Source: Vagococcus martis (GTDB lineage: Bacteria; Bacillota; Bacilli; Lactobacillales; Vagococcaceae). From it: DNA of 64,000 bases. Under the pieces are notes generated by a model, which had not been told where the DNA came from, did no database searches, and saw only the letters and a program-made list of their open reading frames with translations. The DNA is taken from assembly GCF_002026305.1 (NCBI RefSeq), contig NZ_MVAB01000001.1, positions 1,594,001 to 1,658,000 of the forward strand, read 5' to 3'. The translations under genes and the position numbers were made by a program. Below are positions 24,685 through 35,988 of this stretch, piece after piece (the first letter of the stretch is position 1; every line of letters starts with the position of its first letter).

Positions 24685-27273
24685 ATGCCGCAAAAAACAA
24701 AACATACACCTATGATGCAACAATATTTTGAGATAAAAGCTCAATATCCAGATGCTTTTTTATTCTATCGTTTGGGTGATTTTTATGAAATGTTTTATGA
24801 GGATGCAGAAAAGGTGTCACAGCTATTAGAGTTGACTTTAACCAGTCGAAATAAGAATGCTGAAGATCCTATTCCAATGTGTGGGGTGCCACATCATTCG
24901 GCTGCAAATTATATTGATATTTTAGTGGAAAAAGGATATAAAGTAGCTATTTGTGAGCAAGTAGAAGATCCAAAAACAACTAAGGGCATGGTTAAACGTG
25001 AAGTTGTCCAACTTGTCACACCAGGAACAGCGTTAGGGAAACAAGAATCAGATGCAAAACAAAATAATTTTTTAACAGCGATAGTTTATGATGATGACAC
25101 GAAAAACTATGGCTTTTCCTATACAGATTTAAGTACGGGAGAAATCAGTGTGGCCACGTTATTTGATGACGAAACGGTACAAAACGAATGTAGTGCATTG
25201 CGCACAAAAGAAATCGTGATTGGTAGTGAGTTGCCAGACGAGTTATTATCATGGTTTGAGGCACAATCTATTGTTCAATCTAAACAAAAGATTGGTGATG
25301 TTGAAGCAGAGTTTAGCTACCTAATGGAAAAAGTATCAGATGAACTAGCTAAACAATCTATTCAGACGTTATTGTCTTATCTTTCAGATACTCAAAAAAG
25401 ACAACTTAGTCACTTACAACAAGCACAAGTTTATGAACCAAGCCATTTTTTAAAGATGGATTATTATTCGAAGTATAATTTGGAATTAACACAATCCATT
25501 CGTTCAAAAGATAAAAAAGGTACATTGCTATGGTTACTTGATGAAACACAAACAGCGATGGGGGGACGATTATTAAAACAATGGATTGATCGCCCATTAT
25601 TAAAATTATCTGAGATTAAAGAGCGACAAGAGATGGTTGAAAGTTTAACGCAAGCTTATTTTGAGCGTATGGATTTAAAAGATTATTTACGTCATGTATA
25701 TGATTTAGAACGCTTGGCAGGACGAGTAGCTTTTGGAACAGTCAATGGACGAGATTTGTTGCAATTAAAACAATCCTTAGAACAAATTCCGATGATTCAA
25801 TCCATTATCCAAGGATTAGATAGTGGGCAGTTTGGAACATTGTTAGAAAAATTGACACCAATGGATGACTTAGTCGGGGTTATACGTGAGTCGATTAATG
25901 AAGAGGCGCCATTATCTATCACAGAAGGAAATGTTATTAAAGATGGATACAATGATGAATTAGATACGTACCGTGATGCGATGAAAAATGGTAAACAATG
26001 GTTAGCAGAAATGGAAGCGAAAGAACGACAAGCAACAGGCATTAAAACATTAAAAATTAAATTTAACCGAGTGTTTGGTTACTTTATTGAAGTGACGAAA
26101 AGTAATATTCAAGATGTGCCAGCTGATCGTTATGAAAGAAAGCAAACATTAGCCAATGCAGAGAGATATATTACACCTGAGTTGAAAGAGATGGAAACAT
26201 TAATTTTAGAGTCACAAGAAAAATCACAAGAATTAGAATACCGATTGTTTTTAGAAGTAAGAGAAACAGTCAAAGAGTCAATAGATCGACTGCAGTCCTT
26301 GGCAAAATCTGTGGCAACACTTGATATTTTACAAGGGTTTGCTGATATTAGTGAAACCTATCAATATGTTCGCCCAGAAATGACCACCAATCAATCAGTT
26401 ATCCAGATAGAAAATGGTCGTCACCCAGTGGTTGAAAAAGTACTAGGCAGTCAAGAATATGTGCCTAATAGTATTGAGATGGATAAAGATACAATGATTT
26501 TACTAATCACTGGACCGAACATGTCAGGTAAGAGTACATACATGAGACAATTGGCTTTAACGGTTATTATGGCGCAAATCGGTTGTTTTGTGCCGGCAGA
26601 ATCTGCGGTCATTCCTATTTTTGATCAAATTTTTACTCGAATTGGTGCGTCAGATGATTTGATATCTGGTCAAAGTACGTTCATGGTCGAAATGATGGAA
26701 GCTAATCAGGCGTTGAGATACGCTACACCAAACAGTTTGATTTTATTTGATGAGTTAGGTCGTGGGACAGCTACTTATGACGGAATGGCATTAGCCCAAG
26801 CAATCATTGAGTACATTCATGAATATGTTGGTGCTAAAACATTATTTTCTACGCATTATCATGAAATTACAACGCTTGAAGATGAGTTAAAAGGTGTTAG
26901 CAATCGTCATGTTGGGGCCGTAGAAGAAAATGGTGAAGTCGTCTTTTTACATAAAATGATGGAAGGTCCAGCTGATAAAAGTTACGGGATTCATGTGGCG
27001 AAACTAGCTGGATTACCAGCAAATTTACTCCACCGAGCATCTGATTTATTAGAAAATTTTGAGTCACAAGCTGTTCACACAACAGACGTAACTGAAATCG
27101 TTATAGAAAAAGAAAATAAACCGGTAGACGATGTTGGTCAACTATCGTTATTTGGGGAAGAAACATCAGAATCAAGTGAAGTAGTGAATGAGATTAAAAA
27201 CTTAAACCTATTAAGTGTAACACCACTTGAAGCATTAAATATATTATCTGAGTTACAGAAAAAAGTGAAGTAA
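24685..27273 (+). CDS. mutS: DNA mismatch repair protein MutS
   Basis: Recognises mismatches and small loops and recruits MutL. At 862 residues it is full length. Domain I has the mismatch-binding [11 protein letters not shown] motif (Phe-X-Glu) near residue 33; the ATPase domain has Walker [15 protein letters not shown] near 610, [12 protein letters not shown], Walker [17 protein letters not shown] near 690 and the STHYHE switch. The C-terminus has a conserved LSLFGEE beta-clamp-type motif. It is followed after 15 bp by mutL. Confidence 0.98.
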   Translation: MPQKTKHTPMMQQYFEIKAQYPDAFLFYRLGDFYEMFYEDAEKVSQLLELTLTSRNKNAEDPIPMCGVPHHSAANYIDILVEKGYKVAICEQVEDPKTTKGMVKREVVQLVTPGTALGKQESDAKQNNFLTAIVYDDDTKNYGFSYTDLSTGEISVATLFDDETVQNECSALRTKEIVIGSELPDELLSWFEAQSIVQSKQKIGDVEAEFSYLMEKVSDELAKQSIQTLLSYLSDTQKRQLSHLQQAQVYEPSHFLKMDYYSKYNLELTQSIRSKDKKGTLLWLLDETQTAMGGRLLKQWIDRPLLKLSEIKERQEMVESLTQAYFERMDLKDYLRHVYDLERLAGRVAFGTVNGRDLLQLKQSLEQIPMIQSIIQGLDSGQFGTLLEKLTPMDDLVGVIRESINEEAPLSITEGNVIKDGYNDELDTYRDAMKNGKQWLAEMEAKERQATGIKTLKIKFNRVFGYFIEVTKSNIQDVPADRYERKQTLANAERYITPELKEMETLILESQEKSQELEYRLFLEVRETVKESIDRLQSLAKSVATLDILQGFADISETYQYVRPEMTTNQSVIQIENGRHPVVEKVLGSQEYVPNSIEMDKDTMILLITGPNMSGKSTYMRQLALTVIMAQIGCFVPAESAVIPIFDQIFTRIGASDDLISGQSTFMVEMMEANQALRYATPNSLILFDELGRGTATYDGMALAQAIIEYIHEYVGAKTLFSTHYHEITTLEDELKGVSNRHVGAVEENGEVVFLHKMMEGPADKSYGIHVAKLAGLPANLLHRASDLLENFESQAVHTTDVTEIVIEKENKPVDDVGQLSLFGEETSESSEVVNEIKNLNLLSVTPLEALNILSELQKKVK

Positions 27274-27288
27274 AAGGAGGCTAGAAGC

Positions 27289-29214
27289 ATGGCGAAAATT
27301 GAAGAATTATCACAGATTTTAGCAAACCAAATTGCTGCTGGTGAAGTAGTTGAACGTCCTGCTTCAGTCGTCAAAGAGTTGCTGGAAAACTCGATTGATG
27401 CCGGTAGCACGAAAATTGATATTTTTATTGAAGAATCGGGATTAAAAAAAATTCAAGTGATTGACAATGGGGAAGGAATTTCTTCTGATGATGTCCTAAA
27501 TGCCTTTAAGCGACACGCGACTAGTAAGATTCATAACCGTGAAGATTTGTTCCGTATTCGCTCACTTGGTTTTCGTGGTGAAGCATTACTAAGTATAGCC
27601 TCAGTATCTGAAGTTACACTTGAAACGTCAACTGGTGAGGAAGGAAGTTACCTTTTCTTATCAGGTGGTGTAGTGAAAGAGCACAAAGCTCATTCCTTGC
27701 GTAAAGGGACAAGTATCACCGTTGAAAATATCTTTTTTAATACACCAGCGAGACTGAAATATGTGAAGACTCTCCAAACCGAATTAGCCAATATTGGAGA
27801 TGTCGTCAATCGTTTGGCGATGAGTCACCCTGATATCGCGTTTACTCTGACGAATGATGGGCACAGTATGTTGCGAACAATGGGTAGTGGAGATTTAAAA
27901 CAAGCGATTGCTGGCGTGTATGGCGTTAATACGGCAAAAAAAATGATAAAAGTTTCTGGTGAGGATTTGGATTTTAAATTAACGGGCTATGTGTCTTTAC
28001 CAGAAGTCACGCGAGCAAGTCGTAACTATATTTCTCTTATTATAAATGGTCGCTACATCAAAAATTTTATTTTAAATAAAGCGATTGTGTCAGGATATGG
28101 CTCAAAACTGATGGTTGGCCGCTTTCCGATTGCCGTGTTATCGATTGAAATGGATCCGTTACTTGTTGATGTGAATGTCCATCCAACTAAACAAGAAGTT
28201 CGCTTGAGTAAAGAAAAAGAACTTGTAGTACTCATTGAAACAAGTATTGCTAAAGCATTAGGTGAAGAAGTGCTAATACCAAGAGTCAATGACACTAAGC
28301 CATTTATGAAACAAGTTGATACGGTAAAAGTTGAGCAACAACAGCTACCTTTTGAGCATTCAGCTAAACCACTAGAGCGTAAACAACAAATTAAAGACAC
28401 TAACCTAGCCTATGATTCCTTAACGGGTGAGTTTTATTTAAAAAACAATGAAGAAAAAGAGTTATTTAAAGAAGCAAAAGATTACACGAATGGTGTGTCA
28501 GAAAAATTAGATGATGCAGATTACACGCAAGAAAGTGACATAGAATCAAATACTGTTTCTCATGAAGTGGTTGAAGAAGTGGTTGATCTGCCAGAAACTG
28601 ATACAAAAGACATGCCAACACATGCTTTTCCACATTTAGAGTATTTTGGTCAAATGCATGGCACCTATTTGTTTGCTCAAAGTGATGAGGGACTTTATAT
28701 TATCGATCAACATGCTGCCCAAGAACGTATCAAGTATGAATACTTTAGAGAAAAAATAGGTGATGTAGGAGAAGACAAACAACAACTCCTTGTGCCGATT
28801 ATTTTAGAGTACTCAGTGGATGATTACCTAAAAATCAAAGAGAATTTATCAGTATTTGAAAAAGTGGGGATCGAGTTAGAAGATTTTGGACAACAAAGTT
28901 TTATCATCCGGTCACACCCAACTTGGTACCCGATTGGCAAAGAAGAAGCAACGATTCGTGAGATGATTGATATTTTTCTTAATGAAGGAAAAATTGACGT
29001 GAAAACATTCCGTGAAGATACGGCAATTATGATGAGTTGCAAGCAATCAATTAAAGCCAATCATCATTTAGATGAACGTCAAGCACGAGCATTGTTAGAA
29101 GAATTAAAAACATGTGACAACCCATTTAATTGCCCACATGGTCGTCCGGTCTTAATTCATTTTACAAATCAAGACATGGAGAAACTCTTTAAACGAATTC
29201 AAGAGCCACATTAG
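27289..29214 (+). CDS. mutL: DNA mismatch repair protein MutL
   Basis: GHKL ATPase that couples MutS recognition to strand incision. At 641 residues the N-terminal motifs are ELLENSIDAG, DNGEGI and FRGEALLSI. The C-terminal dimerisation domain contains DQHAAQERIKYE, fitting the DQHA(X)2E(X)4E endonuclease site, and CPHGRP near the end, a second metal-site motif. So this is the nicking type of MutL, as expected in organisms without MutH. An acidic linker (residues about 380-440) is present. The ATG follows AAAAGGAGG. Confidence 0.98.
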   Translation: MAKIEELSQILANQIAAGEVVERPASVVKELLENSIDAGSTKIDIFIEESGLKKIQVIDNGEGISSDDVLNAFKRHATSKIHNREDLFRIRSLGFRGEALLSIASVSEVTLETSTGEEGSYLFLSGGVVKEHKAHSLRKGTSITVENIFFNTPARLKYVKTLQTELANIGDVVNRLAMSHPDIAFTLTNDGHSMLRTMGSGDLKQAIAGVYGVNTAKKMIKVSGEDLDFKLTGYVSLPEVTRASRNYISLIINGRYIKNFILNKAIVSGYGSKLMVGRFPIAVLSIEMDPLLVDVNVHPTKQEVRLSKEKELVVLIETSIAKALGEEVLIPRVNDTKPFMKQVDTVKVEQQQLPFEHSAKPLERKQQIKDTNLAYDSLTGEFYLKNNEEKELFKEAKDYTNGVSEKLDDADYTQESDIESNTVSHEVVEEVVDLPETDTKDMPTHAFPHLEYFGQMHGTYLFAQSDEGLYIIDQHAAQERIKYEYFREKIGDVGEDKQQLLVPIILEYSVDDYLKIKENLSVFEKVGIELEDFGQQSFIIRSHPTWYPIGKEEATIREMIDIFLNEGKIDVKTFREDTAIMMSCKQSIKANHHLDERQARALLEELKTCDNPFNCPHGRPVLIHFTNQDMEKLFKRIQEPH

Positions 29215-29228
29215 AAAGGAAGACGTAC

Positions 29229-29780
29229 ATGATATTAGCGTCAGCATCACCTCGAAGAAAAGAATTATTGTCATTTATGACAAGTCATTTTACGATAAGT
29301 CCAGCTGATATAGATGAAACAGTCAATGTAGATGAATCACCAAAAGACTACGTTAGTCGTATGGCTAGAGAAAAAGCTAAAGAAATCGTTAAACTTTATC
29401 CTAATGAAACAGTAATTGGGTGTGACACAACGGTTGTGTTAGATAATGATATTATGGGAAAACCAATGGATGAAAAAGATGCCTACAACATGCTAGAAAA
29501 ACTAAGTGGCACCACACATAAAGTGATGACAGCCGTTTGTGTGATTACACCTGAAAAAATATATGAACATATCGAAGTTGTGGATGTGTTGTTTTATGAT
29601 TTGGATGAAGAAGACATCACTGGTTACATTAAAACAGGTGAACCAATGGATAAAGCAGGGGCTTATGGTATCCAAGGAAAAGCAAGTGTATTTGTCAAAG
29701 AGATAAAAGGGGATTATTTTTCTATCGTTGGCTTACCAGTTGGTTATTTAAATCAATTATTTAAAGAATTAGGAAGGTGA
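29229..29780 (+). CDS. maf: Maf-family nucleotide pyrophosphatase
   Basis: House-cleaning NTP pyrophosphatase; Maf enzymes act on dTTP, UTP or modified pyrimidine nucleotides and overexpression affects septation. 183 residues. The start ILASASPRRKELLS is the family signature, VIGCDTTVVLDN near residue 63 contains the catalytic Asp, and DKAGAYGIQGKASVFV near 140 is conserved. It lies 14 bp after mutL with an AGAAAGGAAG site and 6 bp before msrB. Confidence 0.95.
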   Translation: MILASASPRRKELLSFMTSHFTISPADIDETVNVDESPKDYVSRMAREKAKEIVKLYPNETVIGCDTTVVLDNDIMGKPMDEKDAYNMLEKLSGTTHKVMTAVCVITPEKIYEHIEVVDVLFYDLDEEDITGYIKTGEPMDKAGAYGIQGKASVFVKEIKGDYFSIVGLPVGYLNQLFKELGR

Positions 29781-29786
29781 AGAAAG

Positions 29787-30212
29787 TTGGCAAATAAAGA
29801 AGAGTTAAAACAAACATTAACCCCTTTACAGTATCAAGTCACTCAAGAAAATGGCACAGAACGTCCTTTTTCAAGCGAATACGACCAATTTGATAAAGAT
29901 GGCATTTACGTAGATATCGTTAGTGGAGAACCATTGTTTTCTTCAACTGATAAATATGATGCTGGATGTGGGTGGCCATCATTTACAAAGCCTATAGCAA
30001 CATTACAAGAACTTGAAGATACAACACTTGCAAGAGTACGAACTGAAGTAAGAAGTTCTCAAGCTGATTCTCACCTAGGCCATGTGTTTCCTGATGGACC
30101 ACAAGACAAAGGTGGACTAAGATATTGTATTAATGGTGCTGCATTACGTTTTGTACCAGTTGAAGACCTAGAAAAAGAAGGTTACGCTGAGTATTCTACT
30201 CTTTTCAAATAA
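29787..30212 (+). CDS. msrB: Peptide-methionine (R)-S-oxide reductase
   Basis: Repairs methionine-R-sulfoxide in proteins with thioredoxin. A 141-residue single MsrB domain. CGWPSF near residue 56, [10 protein letters not shown] near 95, and the catalytic region [11 protein letters not shown] near 115 with the active Cys are all visible. The start is a TTG at 29787, preceded by AGGAAGGTGAAG, only 6 bp after maf. It ends at a terminator. Confidence 0.95.
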   Translation: MANKEELKQTLTPLQYQVTQENGTERPFSSEYDQFDKDGIYVDIVSGEPLFSSTDKYDAGCGWPSFTKPIATLQELEDTTLARVRTEVRSSQADSHLGHVFPDGPQDKGGLRYCINGAALRFVPVEDLEKEGYAEYSTLFK

Positions 30213-30214
30213 TG

Positions 30215-30246
30215 AAAGCTTCCCATGTTTATGGGGGCTTTTTTTA
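30215..30246 (+). terminator. Terminator after maf-msrB
   Basis: AAGCTTCCCAT pairs with ATGGGGGCTT (one mismatch or GU) around GTTT and is followed by T residues, directly after msrB. Confidence 0.8.
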
Positions 30247-30323
30247 ATAAGGAAAGCATAGGATAATTGTTCGGGATATGGTACAATTTTAGGGAACATG
30301 CGTACGTGAAAGGAAGAAAACAA

Positions 30324-30941
30324 GTGTATGAATACATCAAAGGGACAGTAACATTTACTAGTCCTTATTATATAGTCGTTGAAACAAATGGATTAGGTTA
30401 TCAAATTGCGGTGGCGAATCCATTTCGCTACTCATCTTATTTAAATCAAGAGGTGACGGTTTACTTGCATCAAGTCATTCGAGATGATGCACATTTACTT
30501 TACGGGTTTGCCACACTTGAAGAAAAGCAACTATTTTTAAAATTAATCAGTGTCTCAGGAATTGGACCAAAAAGTGGCTTGGCGATTATGGCGTTAGATG
30601 ACCATTCAGGTTTAGTTCAAGCAATCGAAGCGCAAGACGCGACGTATCTAACTAAATTCCCAGGTGTTGGAAAGAAAACAGCACAACAAATGATTTTAGA
30701 TTTACAAGGTAAATTAGATGATGTCGAAATAGATGTATCTGAAACAACGACTATTTCCACACAGCAAGATTTATTTACTGTAGAGCCAACGCAACAATTA
30801 GATGAAGCAATCGAAGCACTCAAAGCACTTGGTTATTCTGAAAGAGAGATTAAGAAAATCAAAAAAGAGCTTGAAAGTTATCAAGATAAAACAACAGACG
30901 AGTACTTACGTATTGGACTGAAATTATTAATGAAAAAGTAG
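30324..30941 (+). CDS. ruvA: Holliday junction DNA helicase subunit RuvA
   Basis: Binds Holliday junctions as a tetramer and loads the RuvB motor. About 205 residues: OB-fold N-terminal domain ([11 protein letters not shown]), helix-hairpin-helix motifs [14 protein letters not shown] near residue 75 and [16 protein letters not shown] near 110, and the flexible C-terminal domain III that contacts RuvB ([16 protein letters not shown]). The GTG at 30324 is 7 bases after AAGGAAG and gives the conserved N-terminus; the ATG 4 bases further on is out of frame. It is followed by ruvB. Confidence 0.95.
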   Translation: MYEYIKGTVTFTSPYYIVVETNGLGYQIAVANPFRYSSYLNQEVTVYLHQVIRDDAHLLYGFATLEEKQLFLKLISVSGIGPKSGLAIMALDDHSGLVQAIEAQDATYLTKFPGVGKKTAQQMILDLQGKLDDVEIDVSETTTISTQQDLFTVEPTQQLDEAIEALKALGYSEREIKKIKKELESYQDKTTDEYLRIGLKLLMKK

Positions 30942-30956
30942 GGGATGGTAAAGAAG

Positions 30957-31970
30957 ATGTCAGAACAAGAAGAAAGACTTGTCTCTTCTGAAACATTAGA
31001 CGCGGAAGAAATGGTTGAAAAGTCACTTAGGCCAACACGGTTATCTCAATACATTGGCCAACAAAAAGTGAAAGATGAATTGACAATTTATATCAAGGCA
31101 GCCAAACAACGAAATGAAGCACTTGACCATGTCTTACTCTATGGACCACCTGGACTAGGTAAAACAACGATGGCCATGGTGATAGCAAATGAAATGGACG
31201 TCAGTATCAAAACAACGAGTGGTCCAGCTATTGAAAAACCTGGAGATTTAGTAGCAATACTAAATGAGTTAGAACCAGGAGATGTGCTATTTATTGATGA
31301 AATTCATCGTTTACCACGTGTGGCGGAAGAACTGTTGTACTCAGCTATGGAAGATTTTTATGTCGATATTATGATTGGACAAGGTCCTACCTCTCATCCA
31401 GTTCATTTTGAGTTACCTCCATTTACTTTGGTAGGGGCAACGACACGAGCTGGTATGTTATCAGCACCTCTTAGAGATCGTTTCGGGATTATTTGTCATA
31501 TGGAGTACTATGATGAAGCTGATTTGAAAGAAATTGTCATTCGTTCGTCAGATATTTTTGATGTGATAATTGAGGAAAGTGGTGCTTATGAGATTGCAAG
31601 ACGTTCACGAGGCACGCCACGTATCGCCAACCGCTTATTAAAACGAGTGAGAGATTTTGCACAAGTCACAGGTGAAGGAATTGTCACAAAACAAATTGCT
31701 GATGACGCGTTAAAAATGCTTCAAGTAGATGATAAAGGACTAGATTATGTCGATCAGAAATTACTTCGTGTGATGATTGAGTTATACAATGGTGGACCAG
31801 TTGGGTTAACGACCATTGCTGTAAATATCAGTGAAGAACGTGAAACAGTAGAAGACATGTATGAACCTTACCTTATCCAGAAAGGGTTCATCAAACGCAC
31901 ACAACGAGGACGAATTGTAACAGAATATGCGTATCAACACTTAGGTTATCCTTACAATCAAGAGAGTTAA
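30957..31970 (+). CDS. ruvB: Holliday junction branch-migration motor RuvB
   Basis: AAA+ ATPase driving branch migration on RuvA-bound junctions. About 337 residues. Walker [12 protein letters not shown] near residue 58, Walker [10 protein letters not shown] near 107, sensor [10 protein letters not shown], arginine finger PLRDRFGI near 170, and the C-terminal winged helix ([21 protein letters not shown]) are present. The start may be the ATG at 30957 or the in-frame ATG at 30945; the former fits the usual short N-terminus before ERLVSSE. Confidence 0.95.
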   Translation: MSEQEERLVSSETLDAEEMVEKSLRPTRLSQYIGQQKVKDELTIYIKAAKQRNEALDHVLLYGPPGLGKTTMAMVIANEMDVSIKTTSGPAIEKPGDLVAILNELEPGDVLFIDEIHRLPRVAEELLYSAMEDFYVDIMIGQGPTSHPVHFELPPFTLVGATTRAGMLSAPLRDRFGIICHMEYYDEADLKEIVIRSSDIFDVIIEESGAYEIARRSRGTPRIANRLLKRVRDFAQVTGEGIVTKQIADDALKMLQVDDKGLDYVDQKLLRVMIELYNGGPVGLTTIAVNISEERETVEDMYEPYLIQKGFIKRTQRGRIVTEYAYQHLGYPYNQES

Positions 31971-32049
31971 GCTATCAGACTGTTTTTATTTGAGACTAAA
32001 AGTGTTAAAATACAACAGGAGAAGGAACAGAAAGGAAATAGGTGAGGAT

Positions 32050-34247
<2,198 letters not shown>

Positions 34248-34330
34248 AATTTACTGAATTTTTGTAGTTAAACATTTAAAAATTTGTTACAGTTATAGGT
34301 GAGTGAAATAAGAAAGAGGTGAACTAAGTT

Positions 34331-34696
34331 ATGCAAACATTGATACCATTGATATTAGTGATGGGTGGGATGATGTTTTTTATGAGTCGTTCTCAAAAGA
34401 AACAACAAGCTCAACGTCAACAATTATTAGATAGTATGCAACCAGGTAGTGAAGTTGTAACGATTGGTGGATTATACGGAATCGTTCATGAAGTAGATAA
34501 AGAAAAAGGAACAGTTACCCTTGATTGTGAAGGAATTTATTTAGAATTTGAACGTGGTGCAATCAGAACCGTAAAAGCTCCTACAGCTCCAACATCTAAC
34601 GAACCAGTTGAAAATACTGAACCTGAAGTTGAAGTAACGGAAGTTGAAGTGGTTGAAGAACCAGTAACTGAAGACGAAAAAAAAGATAACGAATAA
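34331..34696 (+). CDS. yajC: Preprotein translocase accessory subunit YajC
   Basis: A 121-residue SecDF-associated membrane protein. One N-terminal helix (about residues 2-18) is followed by RSQKKQQAQRQQLLDSMQPGSEVVTIGGLYG, the family's basic turn and conserved core. The C-terminal third is an unusually long acidic Glu/Thr/Pro/Val tail (residues about 85-121), a low-complexity extension. Its position after tgt is conserved in many bacteria. It ends at a terminator. Confidence 0.93.
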   Translation: MQTLIPLILVMGGMMFFMSRSQKKQQAQRQQLLDSMQPGSEVVTIGGLYGIVHEVDKEKGTVTLDCEGIYLEFERGAIRTVKAPTAPTSNEPVENTEPEVEVTEVEVVEEPVTEDEKKDNE

Positions 34697-34701
34697 TAAG
34701 G

Positions 34702-34732
34702 AAATAGTACTTTTTAAGTGCTATTTTTTTTA
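34702..34732 (+). terminator. Terminator after yajC
   Basis: AAATAGTACTT pairs with AAGTGCTATTT (one G-U pair) and a run of T follows. It closes the ruvA-to-yajC run. Confidence 0.8.
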
Positions 34733-34843
34733 TTTTTAAACGAAGGGAGGTTGATATGTTAAAATAGTGTGTATAAAAATCCATAAATGTAATTTTTGAT
34801 ATATATATTTAACTTTAATTATTAGTTCACTATATTATAATTA

Positions 34844-34879
34844 AAAAACACATATTTAGTGTTTATAAAATGTGTTTTT
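34844..34879. repeat. Inverted repeat before the first BTAD-like regulator gene
   Basis: AAAAACACAT (34844-34853) and ATGTGTTTTT (34870-34879) are perfect 10-bp arms around 16 bases, in the very AT-rich gap 34733-34938, which otherwise holds only runs of A and T and no gene. It could be an operator or a weak terminator. Confidence 0.4.
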
Positions 34880-34938
34880 AGTTATATATAATATTGTATA
34901 AATTATATATAAAATAAATATGTTTGGGGTAGGGGATT

Positions 34939-35658
34939 ATGAAAAAAGGTAAAGGTTTAAAAACTAATGTGTTAAATGTGTATACATTGGGTTTTTCTAA
35001 AATAACAGATAGAAATAATAGTTTGATTAAATTAAAGAACCAGAGAGTTTATGATGTATTTTTTTATTTGTTTCATCATATGGGTCATCCTGTAAGTCGT
35101 GACCAATTAATGTTTGATTTGTTTCCTCATCTAGATATAGAAGAGGCAAAAACAAGTTTTCATACAGTTTTATATCAATTGAGAAAAGATCTCAGAGAAT
35201 ACGGTATGAAAGATGTTATAAAATATGAGGGTGGAGGATATGTTTTAAATGCCTATGTTAAAAGTGATGTAGACATGTTGGAAGGTATCCTTAAAACTGA
35301 ACAGTCAGATCAATCAATGATTGACCTGTTGGAAATATATCAAGGGCAGTACTTTGAATCGAATTATTATCCATGGGCTTTACAAAAACAACAAGAGATA
35401 CATTCTAATATAATTTATTGGATTTCAATCGGTCTTGATAGATATGATTTTTCAACATTAGTCATCAATAGAATACTGGCAACGTTTCGCGAGGATTGTT
35501 TAGGAAGCTGTGAGATGTTACATAGAATTATTTTAAATTTTAATGAAAAAAAAGACTTGTTTCAAATAAAAAAACTATTAATTAGGACTGAAGAATACTG
35601 GAGAGATGAATTAGACATTCAATTTCCTCATAAAGAATTTGAAATATATAGTTATTAA
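34939..35658 (+). CDS. Orphan SARP/BTAD-like transcriptional regulator 1
   Basis: A 239-residue cytoplasmic protein. Residues about 12-105 fit an OmpR/PhoB-type winged helix as found in SARP regulators: VFFYLFHHMGHPVSRDQLMFDLF, then SFHTVLYQLRKDLREYG, then YEGGGYVLN for the wing. The remainder is helical, in the position of a bacterial transcriptional activation (BTAD) domain. No receiver domain or sensor kinase is nearby. It is paralogous to the protein at 52201-52902 (shared FFYLFH, GQYFE, FRDDCL/FREDCL and QYW/EYW segments). It precedes the LPXTG adhesin gene, which it may control; this is inference. Confidence 0.7.
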   Translation: MKKGKGLKTNVLNVYTLGFSKITDRNNSLIKLKNQRVYDVFFYLFHHMGHPVSRDQLMFDLFPHLDIEEAKTSFHTVLYQLRKDLREYGMKDVIKYEGGGYVLNAYVKSDVDMLEGILKTEQSDQSMIDLLEIYQGQYFESNYYPWALQKQQEIHSNIIYWISIGLDRYDFSTLVINRILATFREDCLGSCEMLHRIILNFNEKKDLFQIKKLLIRTEEYWRDELDIQFPHKEFEIYSY

Positions 35659-35707
35659 AAATAAAAAAGAGGTTAGCTGTATTGAACCCTAAAATTTAGA
35701 CTTTTTG

Positions 35708-35732
35708 GAGTAGAGAAATCTACTCTTTTTTT
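35708..35732 (+). terminator. Terminator after the first BTAD-like regulator gene
   Basis: GAGTAGA-GAAA-TCTACTC with seven T residues after it. Confidence 0.85.
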
Positions 35733-35857
35733 ATGTCTTGATTTATAAGGACTATGATGAGTTTTTACAATCAAGATTAGTGTTAAAAATTAAATTTGGA
35801 TTTTTATCTAGTAAAAAAGGTATTTAATTTTAACAATTTAAGCATTTTTATTGTGAG

Positions 35858-35879
35858 GCTATTTGCTATAACAAATAGC
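35858..35879 (+). promoter_or_regulatory. Hairpin just before the leader-peptide ribosome site
   Basis: GCTATTTG and CAAATAGC, a perfect 8-bp stem with a CTATAA loop, end one base before the GGAGGGG ribosome site of the leader peptide. It could stabilise the transcript or affect ribosome access. Confidence 0.5.
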
Positions 35880-35892
35880 GGAGGGGAAACTT

Positions 35893-35934
35893 ATGTTAAT
35901 AATTTTAAAAGAGGTGATGATTTTGGTTATGTAA
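35893..35934 (+). CDS. 13-residue leader peptide before the adhesin gene
   Basis: ATG at 35893, six bases after a strong GGAGGGG, to TAA at 35932-35934, encoding MLIILKEVMILVM. The peptide is almost wholly hydrophobic. Its last codons are the 5' arm and loop of the terminator-like hairpin at 35914-35950, and its stop codon lies in that loop, the geometry of a translated attenuator. Translation is not proven; the strength of the ribosome site is the main support. Confidence 0.5.
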   Translation: MLIILKEVMILVM

Positions 35935-35950
35935 TAATCATCGCTTTTTT
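35914..35950 (+). terminator. Attenuator-like terminator inside the adhesin leader
   Basis: GTGATGATT (35914-35922) pairs with AATCATCGC (35936-35944), nine pairs including one G-U, with a 13-nt loop and six T residues (35945-35950). It stands 39 bp before the adhesin start, so it must be read through for the adhesin to be made from an upstream promoter. A ribosome on the leader peptide would cover the 5' arm. Confidence 0.6.
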
Positions 35951-35988
35951 GATGACTAGGTATCAGGATATATTAATTGGAGGGAATT

